A DNA stretch of 64,000 nucleotides from JBFWUW01 sp050247075 (GTDB lineage: Bacteria > Planctomycetota > Planctomycetia > Pirellulales > JBFWUW01). The stretch is taken from assembly GCA_050247075.1 (NCBI GenBank), contig JBFWUW010000035.1, positions 4,940-68,939 on the forward strand. The letters run 5' to 3'. Shown here one piece after another: positions 35,897-44,982 of this stretch. Every line of letters starts with the position of its first letter. Position 1 is the first letter of the stretch. Made by a program: the position numbers and the translations under genes. The notes below the pieces were generated by a model. The model was given only the letters and a program-made list of their open reading frames with translations, was not told where the DNA came from and ran no database searches.

Positions 35897-37201
35897 CTAA
35901 CCAAACAATCCTGGTATCCCCTCGCTCTCCTCAATCACTTTGTGCTTGTGGAGTTGTTCCAGGTCTAGCCCGACCAGTTTGAAGACGCTGGCAATGGTGT
36001 TTTCCGGGCTGACCGGTGTGTGCGCTGGGTAGGCGGCGAATTGGTCGCTGGCACCGATCACCCGGCCGCCGGGGATGCCGGCACCGGCGATGACGTAGGA
36101 GAAGACGAACGGCCAGTGGTCGCGCCCGGCGGCGGCGTTGATCTTGGGTGTGCGGCCGAACTCGCCCGTGACTAGCACCAAGGTCTTGTCCAACCGGCCG
36201 CGGTCGCGCAAGTCGGCCAGCAGGGCGGAGAGCGTTTGATCGACCTGCGGTGCCTGGATGTTCTTGAGCTTGTTGAAGTTGTCGCCGTGGTTGTCGAAGC
36301 CGTTGTCGTTGATGGGATGCTCGCGCCAGTTGACCTGCACGAACCGCACGCCCGACTCGACCAGCCGCCGGGCCATCAGCGCCCCTTGGCCAAACGAGTA
36401 CCGCCCGTAACGGTCGCGGAGCGCGTCGGCCTCTTGCGACAGGTCGAACGCCTGCCGGGCAGCGCTGCTGGTGGCCAGGGCAAAGGCCCGCTGGTAGGCG
36501 GCGTCAAAAGCGGCCGTGTCGCTGCTTTCGACATGCCGTTGAAAATCCTCGACCGTGCCAAACAGCCGCTGCCGCCGCGCGGCCCGCTCGTCGGTAACGC
36601 TGGCGGGCGGCGTCATCACGGCGATCTTTTCCGGCGGGGCCAGGGCATCGGCCACGCGGAAGGGGGCGTAAATGTTGCCCAAAAAGCCGCCATCTTGCCC
36701 GTTGGGGGTGATCGGGCTATCGACCAACCGCGGGCCAATGACCACCGAACCGATCGGGTTTTGCCGCTGGGCAAAGCAAGCCACGCTGGCGCCCATGTTG
36801 GGGTATTGCTGGCCGCGGATGATCTGGTTGCCCGTCATCATGTAGTGGGCGGCACGGGGATGCTCGGTATCGTTGTGCGTGGCCGAACGGACGATGGTGT
36901 ACAGATCGCTGGTCTGGGCCAGTTGCGGCAGCAGTTCGCAAATCTGAATGCCTGGCGTGCGGGTGGCGATCGGCTGATACAGCCCGCGGATGCCGTCGGG
37001 TGCCTTGGGCTTGAGGTCAAACATATCTTGCTGCGGCGGCCCGCCCCACAGAAACAGCAGAATGACGGAAATGTCGTTATCGCCGTCGGCCAGACCAGCC
37101 TCTTGCGCGCGGAGCAAGCCTGGTAGCGAAAGGCCGAGTGCGCCTGCCGCGCCGACTTGGAGGAATTCGCGGCGGGAGTGGGAGGGGTGGAGATGGAGCA
37201 T
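35897..37201 (-). CDS. DUF1501 exported protein, Tat-type signal
   Basis: 434 residues. The N-terminus SRREFLQVGAAGALGLSLPGLL is a Tat-type twin-arginine signal. The DUF1501 body carries SVILLFLWGGPPQQDMFDLKP, RSATHNDTEHPRAAHYMMTGN and LVLVTGEFGRTPKINAAAGRDHW. It is the second DUF1501 gene of the window and follows its own DUF1549/1553 gene after a 69-base gap filled by heptamer repeats. Sequence differs clearly from the copy at 29111, so it is not a recent duplicate. Confidence 0.9.
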   Translation of the reverse strand: MLHLHPSHSRREFLQVGAAGALGLSLPGLLRAQEAGLADGDNDISVILLFLWGGPPQQDMFDLKPKAPDGIRGLYQPIATRTPGIQICELLPQLAQTSDLYTIVRSATHNDTEHPRAAHYMMTGNQIIRGQQYPNMGASVACFAQRQNPIGSVVIGPRLVDSPITPNGQDGGFLGNIYAPFRVADALAPPEKIAVMTPPASVTDERAARRQRLFGTVEDFQRHVESSDTAAFDAAYQRAFALATSSAARQAFDLSQEADALRDRYGRYSFGQGALMARRLVESGVRFVQVNWREHPINDNGFDNHGDNFNKLKNIQAPQVDQTLSALLADLRDRGRLDKTLVLVTGEFGRTPKINAAAGRDHWPFVFSYVIAGAGIPGGRVIGASDQFAAYPAHTPVSPENTIASVFKLVGLDLEQLHKHKVIEESEGIPGLFG

Positions 37202-37211
37202 AGCGGGAGTC

Positions 37212-37267
37212 TTCAGCTTTCAGTTTCCAGTATTCATTCGACACTCGGCATTCGTCACTCGACACTC
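37212..37267. repeat. Degenerate heptanucleotide repeat array
   Basis: The gap between the DUF1501 start and the PSCyt stop reads as units CTTTCAG, TTTCCAG, TATTCAT, TCGACAC, TCGGCAT, TCGTCAC, TCGACAC. The 19 bases at 37235-37253 are identical to 10837-10855, in the same relative position beside a CAG/TAG-type block. Confidence 0.7.
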
Positions 37268-37270
37268 TAA

Positions 37271-40063
37271 TCAGTGATTGAACAAAAACTCCTTGCTGTT
37301 GACGATGGCCCACAGCAGATCTTCGAAGAATTCGCGGCGGAGCGTGGGGATCTGGTCGGCGGGGCTTGCCTTCGCCAGGTCTTGCCATTGGGACAGGATC
37401 GCCGTTTGCTCTTTGCCGCTTGGCGGGCGGCCGAGGGCGCGGAGATAGATTTCGGTAATGATTATTTCGTCCGTAGCGTCCGTCGCCAATTGTCGGGCGA
37501 CAAGTCCCTCGTCGGAAGTCACGCGGGCGTGGACGAGCGGGCTGTTCATCATTTCCAGCGATTGCCGCAAGTTGGGGTCTTGCACCCGCTCGCACTCGCA
37601 GGAAGCGACACGCCGCAGGGGACGGCCAAACGTGTCCAAGAATGGCGAGGGAACCTTGGTGTCTGGCAGTTGCTGGGCCAGCAATCCGGCGGGCAATCCG
37701 GGGAACTTTTCGCGCACGCCGGTCACCTGGCCCAAGGCGTCTAGAAGTTCCTCGGCGGTCATGCGCTTCGTCAAGGCGTGCGAGTAGAACCGCTCATCGC
37801 CGCGGTTTTCCGCCGTGGGCGTGGATGCCAATTGATAGGCGCGCGAGCGGACAATGGTCCGCATGACGTGCTTAAGATCGTAGCCATGCTCGACAAAGTC
37901 TCGCGAGAGGGCATCCAGCAGCGGGCCGTTCGTGGCCGGATTGGAGGGACGCAGATCGTCTACCGGTTCGACCAGTCCGCGGCCCATCAGCCACCGCCAC
38001 AGGCGGTTGGTGGTGCTGTGGGCGAAGAACGGGTTCTCTGGTTCGATGATCCAATCGGCCAGCAATTGCCGACGGCTGACTCCGGCCGGCGGTTGAATGC
38101 CGGAATCGGGAGGTGGAGACAAGCCCCAAGGGCCCATGTTCGCCGGGCCTTGCACGACCGCCTTTACCCAGGCGCTATCGTCAAAGTCGAGCCGCTCCCA
38201 GCCGGGCAGTTCCGTCAGCGACAACCGCCATTGATCGTCCGTGCCGATGGCCAGCAACGTGCCGTCGCTGGTCGTTACGCCCAGCCAAACGATTACGCCA
38301 GCCGGGCCAACGTTGTTGGTGGCCTGCACGGCCACGACGTTGCTACCCGACGTTAGCAGTCCGGCGACGTTGTAAGCTTCCGTCGTCCCCCAAAACTTGT
38401 CGCCGCCCACCTCTTGGCCGTTGACCAGCACGCGGTAGCTGTCATCCGCCGTGACGTACAACCGGGCTGAAGTTGGCGAGCCAGGCAGTTCAAAGGTCCG
38501 CCGCAGATAGCGAGGCTGCTGGCTTTGATCGACCGACAGCGGCAGCGTGGCCGCGCCCGGCGCATCCCAGACCCAGTTGGCACCGTCCCAAGGACGGCGG
38601 CTGGGGGGCTGCATGACCGGCCCATCGAGGGCCTTGGCCGGCATGGCGCGGCCCAACCGCGGGTGGCTGATCTCGCCCGCCCCGGTATCGTAGATCACGA
38701 CGTTCTGGCCGTCGCGCTGCTTCATGCCAACTTGGGCGAAGAAACTGACAAACCCGTAGTAATCGTTCTGCGTCCAGCGGTCGAAGGGATGATTGTGGCA
38801 GCGGGCACACTGCATGCGGATGCCTAAAAACGTTTGGGCGGTCGTCTCGGCGGCAGTCAGCGGCAGCAGTTCGGCTTCGTTGTAAACTTTTTGCAGGCGG
38901 TAGAAGTTGGGGGGGCCTTCTCGCGAACTATCACCCGCCCCGGCCACCAGTTCATGCGTGACCTGGTCCCAGGGGGCGTTATGGCCGATGCGGTCGCGAA
39001 GGTAATGGTGAAAGGTCCAGACCGACTTTTCGCCCAGCCACTCGCGGCTGACGCGGAAGACATCGCTCCAGCGGTGGACCCAATGATCGACAAACTCCGG
39101 GCTGGCTAGCAACTGCTCGATGAGCAAATCGCGCTTATTGGGGTTGGTGTCCGCCAGAAACGTGGTGACTTCCGCCGGTTCGGGCAGTCTGCCGGTGAGA
39201 TCCAATCGCAGCCTGCGCAAGAAAGTGGCATCGTCGGCCGGGCCGGACGGCCACAGATTCAGTTTGCGCCACTGCTCAATCGCGTGGTCGTCAATGAAAT
39301 TCACCCGCGGCAGCGTGGCATAATCGCGCGGTTCGACCGGAGCGGGAAACGGCACTGTAACTTCAATGGCGGCCACCTGGTCCAAGTAAGCCGCGCTGAT
39401 CGCGGTCTTGCCGGGACCAAGCGTGCGGATGTGGCCCGATTTGTCCACCACGGCCACGCCCGACTCGTTGGAGTCGAACAGGCACCAAATCGTGACATCG
39501 CGTTCGTGGCCGTCGGCATAGTGGGCGGTCACGCGCAGATCGGTCTGTTGGCTGGGCGGCAACAGCAACTCCCCCGGCTCGATAGCCAGTGAGACCAGTT
39601 TCGATTCACCACGGGCCGGCGGGGGCGTCCCTTGCGTCACCCACTGCAGCAGCACCTGATAAGCGGGCGAGGCCGGGTCGAAAACCTTGCCGCCACGGTG
39701 AGGCACATCGGCCGTGGGCTTGCGCAGAATCAAGCTTTGCGAAGGACTGAGCAAGTCGATCCGCCGGCCGAGTTCGTCCCGCCGCAACACCACAAAGTCG
39801 CTTTCGGGGTCGTATCCCCGCAATGAAAGTCTGAAGCCCCCCTTGCCCGAGGCGGCCCCATGGCAGGCCCCCTGGTTGCAGCCGGCCTTGGTCAGCGCGG
39901 GGACAACATCGTGCAAGAAAGAGACGGTGCCTTCGTTCTCCTCCGCCCCGCTTGCCTGGTTTGCCGCGAAAGAGCCCGCCAAAAGCAACACCGCCAGCGC
40001 CGCGCACCGCGCAATGGCACGGAACTTTCGAGAAACGATATCATCGGCAAGGCGGGCAGGCAT
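37271..40063 (-). CDS. PSCyt-like, BIG2, DUF1549 and DUF1553 exported protein
   Basis: 930 residues from the ATG at 40063 (the TTG at 40075 is less likely) with a hydrophobic signal segment. The heme-like motif is CNQGACHG, a C-X4-C-H spacing rather than C-X2-C-H. Next come a BIG2-type Ig domain (about 170-250, GKTAISAAYL), DUF1549 (RRLRLDLTGRLPEPAEVTTFL, then MQCARCHNHPFDRW), a carbohydrate-binding-like sandwich (about 500-620) and DUF1553 (DWIIEPENPFFAHSTTNRLWR). Partner of the downstream DUF1501 gene. Confidence 0.9.
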   Translation of the reverse strand: MPARLADDIVSRKFRAIARCAALAVLLLAGSFAANQASGAEENEGTVSFLHDVVPALTKAGCNQGACHGAASGKGGFRLSLRGYDPESDFVVLRRDELGRRIDLLSPSQSLILRKPTADVPHRGGKVFDPASPAYQVLLQWVTQGTPPPARGESKLVSLAIEPGELLLPPSQQTDLRVTAHYADGHERDVTIWCLFDSNESGVAVVDKSGHIRTLGPGKTAISAAYLDQVAAIEVTVPFPAPVEPRDYATLPRVNFIDDHAIEQWRKLNLWPSGPADDATFLRRLRLDLTGRLPEPAEVTTFLADTNPNKRDLLIEQLLASPEFVDHWVHRWSDVFRVSREWLGEKSVWTFHHYLRDRIGHNAPWDQVTHELVAGAGDSSREGPPNFYRLQKVYNEAELLPLTAAETTAQTFLGIRMQCARCHNHPFDRWTQNDYYGFVSFFAQVGMKQRDGQNVVIYDTGAGEISHPRLGRAMPAKALDGPVMQPPSRRPWDGANWVWDAPGAATLPLSVDQSQQPRYLRRTFELPGSPTSARLYVTADDSYRVLVNGQEVGGDKFWGTTEAYNVAGLLTSGSNVVAVQATNNVGPAGVIVWLGVTTSDGTLLAIGTDDQWRLSLTELPGWERLDFDDSAWVKAVVQGPANMGPWGLSPPPDSGIQPPAGVSRRQLLADWIIEPENPFFAHSTTNRLWRWLMGRGLVEPVDDLRPSNPATNGPLLDALSRDFVEHGYDLKHVMRTIVRSRAYQLASTPTAENRGDERFYSHALTKRMTAEELLDALGQVTGVREKFPGLPAGLLAQQLPDTKVPSPFLDTFGRPLRRVASCECERVQDPNLRQSLEMMNSPLVHARVTSDEGLVARQLATDATDEIIITEIYLRALGRPPSGKEQTAILSQWQDLAKASPADQIPTLRREFFEDLLWAIVNSKEFLFNH

Positions 40064-40155
40064 GGCGCGTGACAAGCCTGGGGAATGAGGAAAGGCGAGC
40101 GACCCCGATTATAGCCCATGCGGCGGAAGCGTCCTATGGAAATAACACCCGCCCG

Positions 40156-40644
40156 CTATTCCCGGGCCGTACCGGGCACCAACGGCTTGCCGATCATCTG
40201 GCGTTTGTCGTGCAAAAAACGCAGATGATGTTCCAGGTGCCCCACGGCACCGGCCAGCAAGTTGGCCAGCGACACCGGCCCGCGCTCGCTGTGGATTCCT
40301 TCGCGGGCGAAGTCGGCCACCGTCAGCCGCCGCAAGATGGAGGCCGTCTGCCGGCGGTTGAGCGAGAACAGCTCGGCCGCCAGGTCGGCGTCGGCCTGGT
40401 CATACCCCAGCCGCTGGGCAAATAGCGACTCGTCGTAAGCCTCTAGCGCCGGTCGGTCCTCGGCGATCACCCGCTTCATGCGGTCGGACATGACCAACTC
40501 GGCATCCATTAAATGCAGCACGATCTGGCGAATGCTCCAAGTGCCAGGCAAGGGGACCGCGTTCATCTCGTCATCAGTCAGACCGACGATGGCCTTCTGC
40601 AAAGCATCGCACTCGGCGGCGTAATCGTCGATCATGGAAAACAT
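40156..40644 (-). CDS. DinB-family metal-binding protein
   Basis: 162 residues from the ATG at 40644 (a second ATG at 40635 is equally possible). The four-helix DinB/YfiT pattern is clear: WSIRQIVLHLMDAELVMSDRM supplies the first His, and AVGHLEHHLRFLHDKRQ the two C-terminal His residues that would bind the metal. Members include thiol transferases and damage-inducible proteins; the role is not known. It stands alone. The upstream leader carries a GATTTTC/GATTTTT heptamer tract. Confidence 0.85.
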   Translation of the reverse strand: MFSMIDDYAAECDALQKAIVGLTDDEMNAVPLPGTWSIRQIVLHLMDAELVMSDRMKRVIAEDRPALEAYDESLFAQRLGYDQADADLAAELFSLNRRQTASILRRLTVADFAREGIHSERGPVSLANLLAGAVGHLEHHLRFLHDKRQMIGKPLVPGTARE

Positions 40645-40648
40645 GAGG

Positions 40649-40669
40649 GATTTTCGATTTTTAATTGAG
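40649..40669. repeat. Short heptamer tract upstream of DinB-family gene
   Basis: GATTTTC, GATTTTT and AATTGAG follow each other directly, close in sequence to the ATTTTCG/ATTTTGG units inside purL (17113-17140). Confidence 0.5.
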
Positions 40670-40777
40670 GGGTGTTCGGTTCTCGGCACCGCACACAAAG
40701 TATAGGCCCGCTGGGCGAATCGCTCCAGCATTGGCAAAAGCCTGAGCTTCTTCTACCTCCGCTTCAGCCTTTCCCTC

Positions 40778-41911
40778 TCACCAGTTGGCGAACGAGCCGT
40801 CCTCGCGCTGGAAGCGCGGGCAATCGCCGCCGATGATGGCCGGATAGCGGTCGAGGGCCGCCAGGTCGATTTCCACCCCCAGTCCAGGCTGAGTCGGCGG
40901 AAGCAGCCAGCCGCGGTCGAAAGGGACCTGCACCGGAAAGAGTTCCGGCAAAACCGTGCCCGGCACGCGGGCGCATTCTTGCACGGCAAAGTTGCTGGTT
41001 GCCAGGTCCAAGTGCAGGCAGGCGGCGGTTGAGACTGGGCCGAGCGGGTTGTGCGGTGCCAACGGAATGTAATGCGTCTCGCACCAGCCGGCCAGCTTGA
41101 GGGCCTCCGTGATGCCACCCACGATACACAGATCGACGCGGCAATAGTCGATCCATTCCTTTTCAATCGCCTCGCGAAATTCCCACTTGGTGGCCCATTG
41201 TTCTCCCATGCCGATTGGCACGCGAACGGCTCGGCACAGCTTTTCCAACGCGGCCGGGTGCTCGCTGCGGACTGGGTCTTCCACAAAAAACGGGCGATAC
41301 GGTTCCAACTGGCGGCAGAGTGTAATGGCATCGGTAGGGTCGAGCCTTGTATGCACATCCAGAATGATTTCCACATCGGGCCCTACTGCTTGGCGCACCG
41401 CGGCAAACTGCTCGACACCGTCCCGCACCGCCACGGCCGGCTCCAAGATATTCCCCCGGCTGGGCAGGTCGAAGCGGACGAACCTCCAGCCGTCCGCCAC
41501 CTTGGCTTGAGCATCGGCAACCAGCGCCGCTGTGTCGTCGCCCCGCACATGCGGGTAGCACACCACCTTGTCGCGGACAAGCCCGCCCAGCAACTGGTAC
41601 AGCGGCACCCCCAGCGACTGCGCTTTGATGTCCCACAGGGCGATATCAATGGCACTGACGGCGGCCATGCCGGCTCTTCCCGCCGGAAAGAACCCGCAGC
41701 GAAACATGACCTGCCACAGATGTTCTGTCCGCCGCGGGTCTTGGCCCAGCAGCGAAGGCGAGAGCGCATCGACAAACCCGGCCATCGCCGCTTCACGCCA
41801 GGTGATTCCCCCCTCGCCCACGCCGCGCAAACCGCAATCGGTCTCCACCACGACGAAGAAGAAGTTGCGCTGCTCGCCCACAATCAACGGGCGGATGGAA
41901 GAGATTTTCAT
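40778..41911 (-). CDS. Enolase-superfamily sugar-acid dehydratase, DgoD-like
   Basis: 377 residues. The first metal ligand is D185 and a catalytic His is H187 in ILDVHTRLDP; E211 (FFVEDPV) and E237 (GMGEQW) are the other metal ligands, and a His in APHNPLGPVS completes the site. This arrangement (D-X-H, with a C-terminal HNPLGP) is that of D-galactonate dehydratase and close relatives. The probable reaction is dehydration of an aldonate. It is not closely similar to the ManD-like gene at 7845. No kinase or aldolase partner gene is adjacent. Confidence 0.85.
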   Translation of the reverse strand: MKISSIRPLIVGEQRNFFFVVVETDCGLRGVGEGGITWREAAMAGFVDALSPSLLGQDPRRTEHLWQVMFRCGFFPAGRAGMAAVSAIDIALWDIKAQSLGVPLYQLLGGLVRDKVVCYPHVRGDDTAALVADAQAKVADGWRFVRFDLPSRGNILEPAVAVRDGVEQFAAVRQAVGPDVEIILDVHTRLDPTDAITLCRQLEPYRPFFVEDPVRSEHPAALEKLCRAVRVPIGMGEQWATKWEFREAIEKEWIDYCRVDLCIVGGITEALKLAGWCETHYIPLAPHNPLGPVSTAACLHLDLATSNFAVQECARVPGTVLPELFPVQVPFDRGWLLPPTQPGLGVEIDLAALDRYPAIIGGDCPRFQREDGSFANW

Positions 41912-42039
41912 GGCAGAGGGGCCGGATATTGAAACTCAAGGGGACCGTTGGCGGCTTCCGCCAAGCGGCTGCCGGGCACCTGGTGCAGGGTGAAAACTGG
42001 CCGCGAAGCCGCGGCCGAACGTTCGCCCGATTGGCGGGC

Positions 42040-42513
42040 CTACATGATCGAACCCGACTGCGGGTCGACGCCGATGCCGTCGGTCAGGCTGACCAGGGCC
42101 TCCAGGACCATCAACAGGGCACTGGGGTCGAAGGCCTCGTCGGGTTCGGCCCCTGCTTCCTCCATCACCTGCTCGAAGTGCATCAGATCCAACCGGGCAT
42201 CGCAAGCCAACAGCCGGCGGCGGGTGCCGGCATCCAGCGACGAGCCAAGCTCCTTGGCCAGGCGAGTGCTTTCGGTGGAGGCGTCCTCGCCGGACAAGTA
42301 GCTGATATCGACCGCGGCAAAGTCGTCGGGGGCCAGCACCGTCACGGATTCAAAGCCGCCATCCTCCTCGGCGGTTGGTTCGATCAGTTGGAAGTTTTCT
42401 CCCAACGCGGCGATGGTCTTGCGTACGTTCTCCAGGGAGGGGCGGCGGCCGGACTCAAACAGCACGAAGTAGGTTTCGCGCCATTGATAGTTGTCGCGTT
42501 CAAAGGTGGACAT
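42040..42513 (-). CDS. Hypothetical protein
   Basis: 157 residues from the ATG at 42513; a TTG at 42534 would add seven. The N-terminus (YQWRETYFVLFESGRRPSLENVRKTIAALG) looks like a small alpha/beta domain. The centre (FAAVDISYLSGEDASTESTRLAKELG) and C-terminus (DPSALLMVLEALVSLTDGIGVDPQSG) are helical and acidic. No signal or membrane segment. I do not recognise the family. The upstream gene at 42610 lies 96 bases away on the same strand. Confidence 0.6.
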   Translation of the reverse strand: MSTFERDNYQWRETYFVLFESGRRPSLENVRKTIAALGENFQLIEPTAEEDGGFESVTVLAPDDFAAVDISYLSGEDASTESTRLAKELGSSLDAGTRRRLLACDARLDLMHFEQVMEEAGAEPDEAFDPSALLMVLEALVSLTDGIGVDPQSGSIM

Positions 42514-42609
42514 GGGTGTTTCGTCTCCTGACAACCAGGCCTTGCCGAAAGGCGGCCAATGCCCCTGGGCACGCTGCTGGGGCCTTACGCCTGTTGCATT
42601 TTGGGCAGC

Positions 42610-42840
42610 TCAATTCCAGTTGCCTTCCTCGTCAATTCCACCTTGCCATTCCTCCAGCGCCTGGAGCATGGAGTCGCGGTCTTCGCGCTTGGCCCAGACG
42701 CTTTCGCCTTGCTCCAGCCGAATCTCGTAGTCTCCCTCGTGCATGCAGTCGGGCGCGCCGCAAAAGTGCGGCGTGGCGGCCACCCACATCACGCGGAACA
42801 GGGGGATATGCTTGTCATCCACGACGCAGAAAATCGACAT
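42610..42840 (-). CDS. Small hypothetical protein
   Basis: 76 residues: MSIFCVVDDKHIPLFRVMWVAATPHFCGAPDC at the start, with scattered Cys and His residues, then acidic EDRDSMLQALEEWQGGIDEEGNWN. The Cys pattern (C5, C27, C32) could bind a metal, but no known motif is seen. It has an ATG start, and codon use resembles its neighbours. It precedes the gene at 42040 on the same strand. Confidence 0.55.
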   Translation of the reverse strand: MSIFCVVDDKHIPLFRVMWVAATPHFCGAPDCMHEGDYEIRLEQGESVWAKREDRDSMLQALEEWQGGIDEEGNWN

Positions 42841-43023
42841 CGTTTGGTACCCTCGGCAATGACGTCACGCGCCAGGCACCCGCCAAACCTGGCATTGAAA
42901 AACGAACCTGATGATGGGCGATTTTCCGCCCGGCACCCGTTTCCCGTGCTGCATCATATTGCCGATGGGGGCAATTTGGTAGTTGCCGCCGGGTTCGCGG
43001 GAGGAATTATCGCCAGAAACGTC

Positions 43024-43845
43024 CTAGCTTTTTTCGCTGGCCCGCCCAAGTTCTTGCGAACGCAAGGTGGCGGCCTCCACGGCATCCATCAGAGCCGCGC
43101 GCACGCCGCCGCGTTCTAGCGCGTGCAGGCCGGCGATGGTGGTGCCGCCGGGGCTAGCAACCTGGTCTTTGAGCGAGCCAGGGTGTTCGCCGGTGGCCAA
43201 CAGCAGTTCGGCGGCGCCGCGAACGGTTTGCGCGGCCAAAGCAGTGGCCAAGGCGCGCGGCAGGCCCATCCGCACGCCGCCGTCGCTGAGGGCTTCGATC
43301 ATGGCAAACACGAACGCCGGTCCCGAACCCGACAAACCGGTGACGGCGTCGAGCAGGCTCTCGGTGACGAGGTGAGCTTGCCCGACCGCCGAAAGCATCG
43401 ACTGGACCAGGCTGGCATCGGCGTCGGTGGCGGTTTTTCCCAGGCAATAGGCGCTGGCTCCCTGGCAGACCAGGCAGGGCGTGTTAGGCATGACCCGCAC
43501 CAGGCGCGCCCCGTCTCCCAAGCCATTTTGCAGACAGTCGAGCGTGACACCGGCGGCGATGGAAACAACTAGTTTGCCCGCCACGGCAGGGCGCAGTTCG
43601 CCTAATAAAGCGCCCATATGCTGCGGCTTGACCGCCAGCAGCAGTGTTCCCGCGACTCCGGCCACGGCCAAGTTATCCGCGACCGCCTGCACCCCACAGG
43701 CCGCCGCAAACTCCTTAGCCTGTGCGGCTGATGGATCGCTGGCCAGCATTTCTTGCGGCTTCGCCAGGCCGGTCTCGATGAAGCCGCGAGCCAAGGCCGT
43801 GGCCATGCGGCCCGCTCCGATGAATCCAAAACGGACTTGGGGCAT
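43024..43845 (-). CDS. proC: Pyrroline-5-carboxylate reductase
   Basis: 273 residues from the ATG at 43845 (MPQVRFGFIGAGRMATALARG); a TTG at 43854 is less likely. It reduces pyrroline-5-carboxylate to proline with NADPH. The Rossmann motif GFIGAGRM, then LLAVKPQ, RVMPNTPCLVCQG and the signature TGLSGSGPAFVF (about 165) are present, with AGLHALERGGVRAALMDAV near the end. The leader upstream holds a fourfold CTTCATC-type repeat. Confidence 0.95.
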   Translation of the reverse strand: MPQVRFGFIGAGRMATALARGFIETGLAKPQEMLASDPSAAQAKEFAAACGVQAVADNLAVAGVAGTLLLAVKPQHMGALLGELRPAVAGKLVVSIAAGVTLDCLQNGLGDGARLVRVMPNTPCLVCQGASAYCLGKTATDADASLVQSMLSAVGQAHLVTESLLDAVTGLSGSGPAFVFAMIEALSDGGVRMGLPRALATALAAQTVRGAAELLLATGEHPGSLKDQVASPGGTTIAGLHALERGGVRAALMDAVEAATLRSQELGRASEKS

Positions 43846-43852
43846 GGAAAGC

Positions 43853-43880
43853 AAGGATGAAGGATGAAGGATGAAGGATG
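43853..43880. repeat. Four-copy heptamer microsatellite upstream of proC
   Basis: AAGGATG occurs four times in direct succession on the plus strand (CATCCTT on the coding strand), 8 bases upstream of the proC ATG, in its 5' leader. The unit length of seven matches other repeats in the window. Confidence 0.85.
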
Positions 43881-43924
43881 AAGGGAGCTGTGCTTATTGG
43901 TTCCTCATCGTTTTCACAAAGAAA

Positions 43925-44917
43925 TTAGCGTGGCTTGCGCTTGGCGGTGGGCGCTTTTGGCTTAGGGGCTGACTTGGATTTGCCCGCCGCCGGTTTCTTG
44001 CCTGGGTCTTTGGCTGCGGCCTGCTTTTTGGCGGACGGTTTGGCCTTGTCGTCTTTCTTAGCGGAGGAAGATGTCTTTTTGCCGGGGCTGGCTGGCTTGG
44101 CACCCGGTTTCGCGGGGGGAACCGGGCGCTTGACCTGCGGCAATATTTCGGCCTCTTTGCGGGCCGCGATGGCCTTGGCGCGAGCGTCAGCGGCGGCCAC
44201 CACGGCTGCGGCGGCGGCTTCGGCCTCTTCCTTCTTGGTGGGCCGGCGCGGCAGCCGGGCCTTGGCTTCCGGCGAGATATCCAGCAACAGCTTGTGCAGA
44301 TTCGGAGAGTACGGGCTGGCGATAATCTCGGCTGACAACTGGTGCAACAGCCCGCCGAATTCAACCCCCTTGTTCTTGGGGATGGCGCGTTCCAGGCCCG
44401 GGACTGTCCCTTCCTTGCTTTGTGCCTCGTTGACCAGTCCCAAAACCTCTAAAGCCCATAGCGCCCCTTTGTCCAGCGGAATGGAATGCCCACCCAGCGA
44501 CCACTGCGTAATGCAGGCAATCACGAATGGGGAAAGTCCGAACTTCTCCAGCCGTTGCAGGGCCTGGCCCTGCGTCGGTTTCTTGAGCGACTCCAGGTCG
44601 AACGAGTACGTGGCCTCAAACACGCTTTGCAAACAGCGGCGTAGCGCCGTGGCGGCCGAAATAGGATCGGGCAAGCCGCGCATGACCTCGGAGAGTTCCT
44701 TGATCGAACTGACGCGGACCTCGTTCCAATCGAAGAACGTCGTCCGCAACAGCTCGAAGGTTGCCTCGGCCTTGGCGTAAGCGGCATTTTCCAGGCAGAT
44801 CGCAAACAACAACTGCTCCAGCACCGGCAGTTCCGGCACGGGCGGAGCATCTTGGTAGTGCTTTTTCAGCACCTTATGGATTTTCGTCAGAATCGCGGCG
44901 CGGTTGGGTGTAGCCAT
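43925..44917 (-). CDS. Degenerate HhH-GPD (endonuclease III-like) protein with basic tail
   Basis: 330 residues. Residues 1-165 follow the endonuclease III helical plan: LEQLLFAICLENAAYAKAEATFELL resembles the first helices, and FGLSPFVIACITQWSLGGHSIPLDKGALWALEVLGL sits where the HhH and catalytic Asp lie. D149 is kept, but the HhH glycines and Lys are lost and there is no FeS Cys cluster. Residues about 225-330 are a Lys/Ala/Pro-rich tail (histone H1-like). It is probably a DNA-binding protein, not a proven glycosylase. It follows rbfA by 65 bases. Confidence 0.5.
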   Translation of the reverse strand: MATPNRAAILTKIHKVLKKHYQDAPPVPELPVLEQLLFAICLENAAYAKAEATFELLRTTFFDWNEVRVSSIKELSEVMRGLPDPISAATALRRCLQSVFEATYSFDLESLKKPTQGQALQRLEKFGLSPFVIACITQWSLGGHSIPLDKGALWALEVLGLVNEAQSKEGTVPGLERAIPKNKGVEFGGLLHQLSAEIIASPYSPNLHKLLLDISPEAKARLPRRPTKKEEAEAAAAAVVAAADARAKAIAARKEAEILPQVKRPVPPAKPGAKPASPGKKTSSSAKKDDKAKPSAKKQAAAKDPGKKPAAGKSKSAPKPKAPTAKRKPR

Positions 44918-44982
44918 ATCAAATAAACAGGGGCATCATCTAGCGGTGGCGGCTGAGGTGAACAATCGACAAGCTGCTTGGT

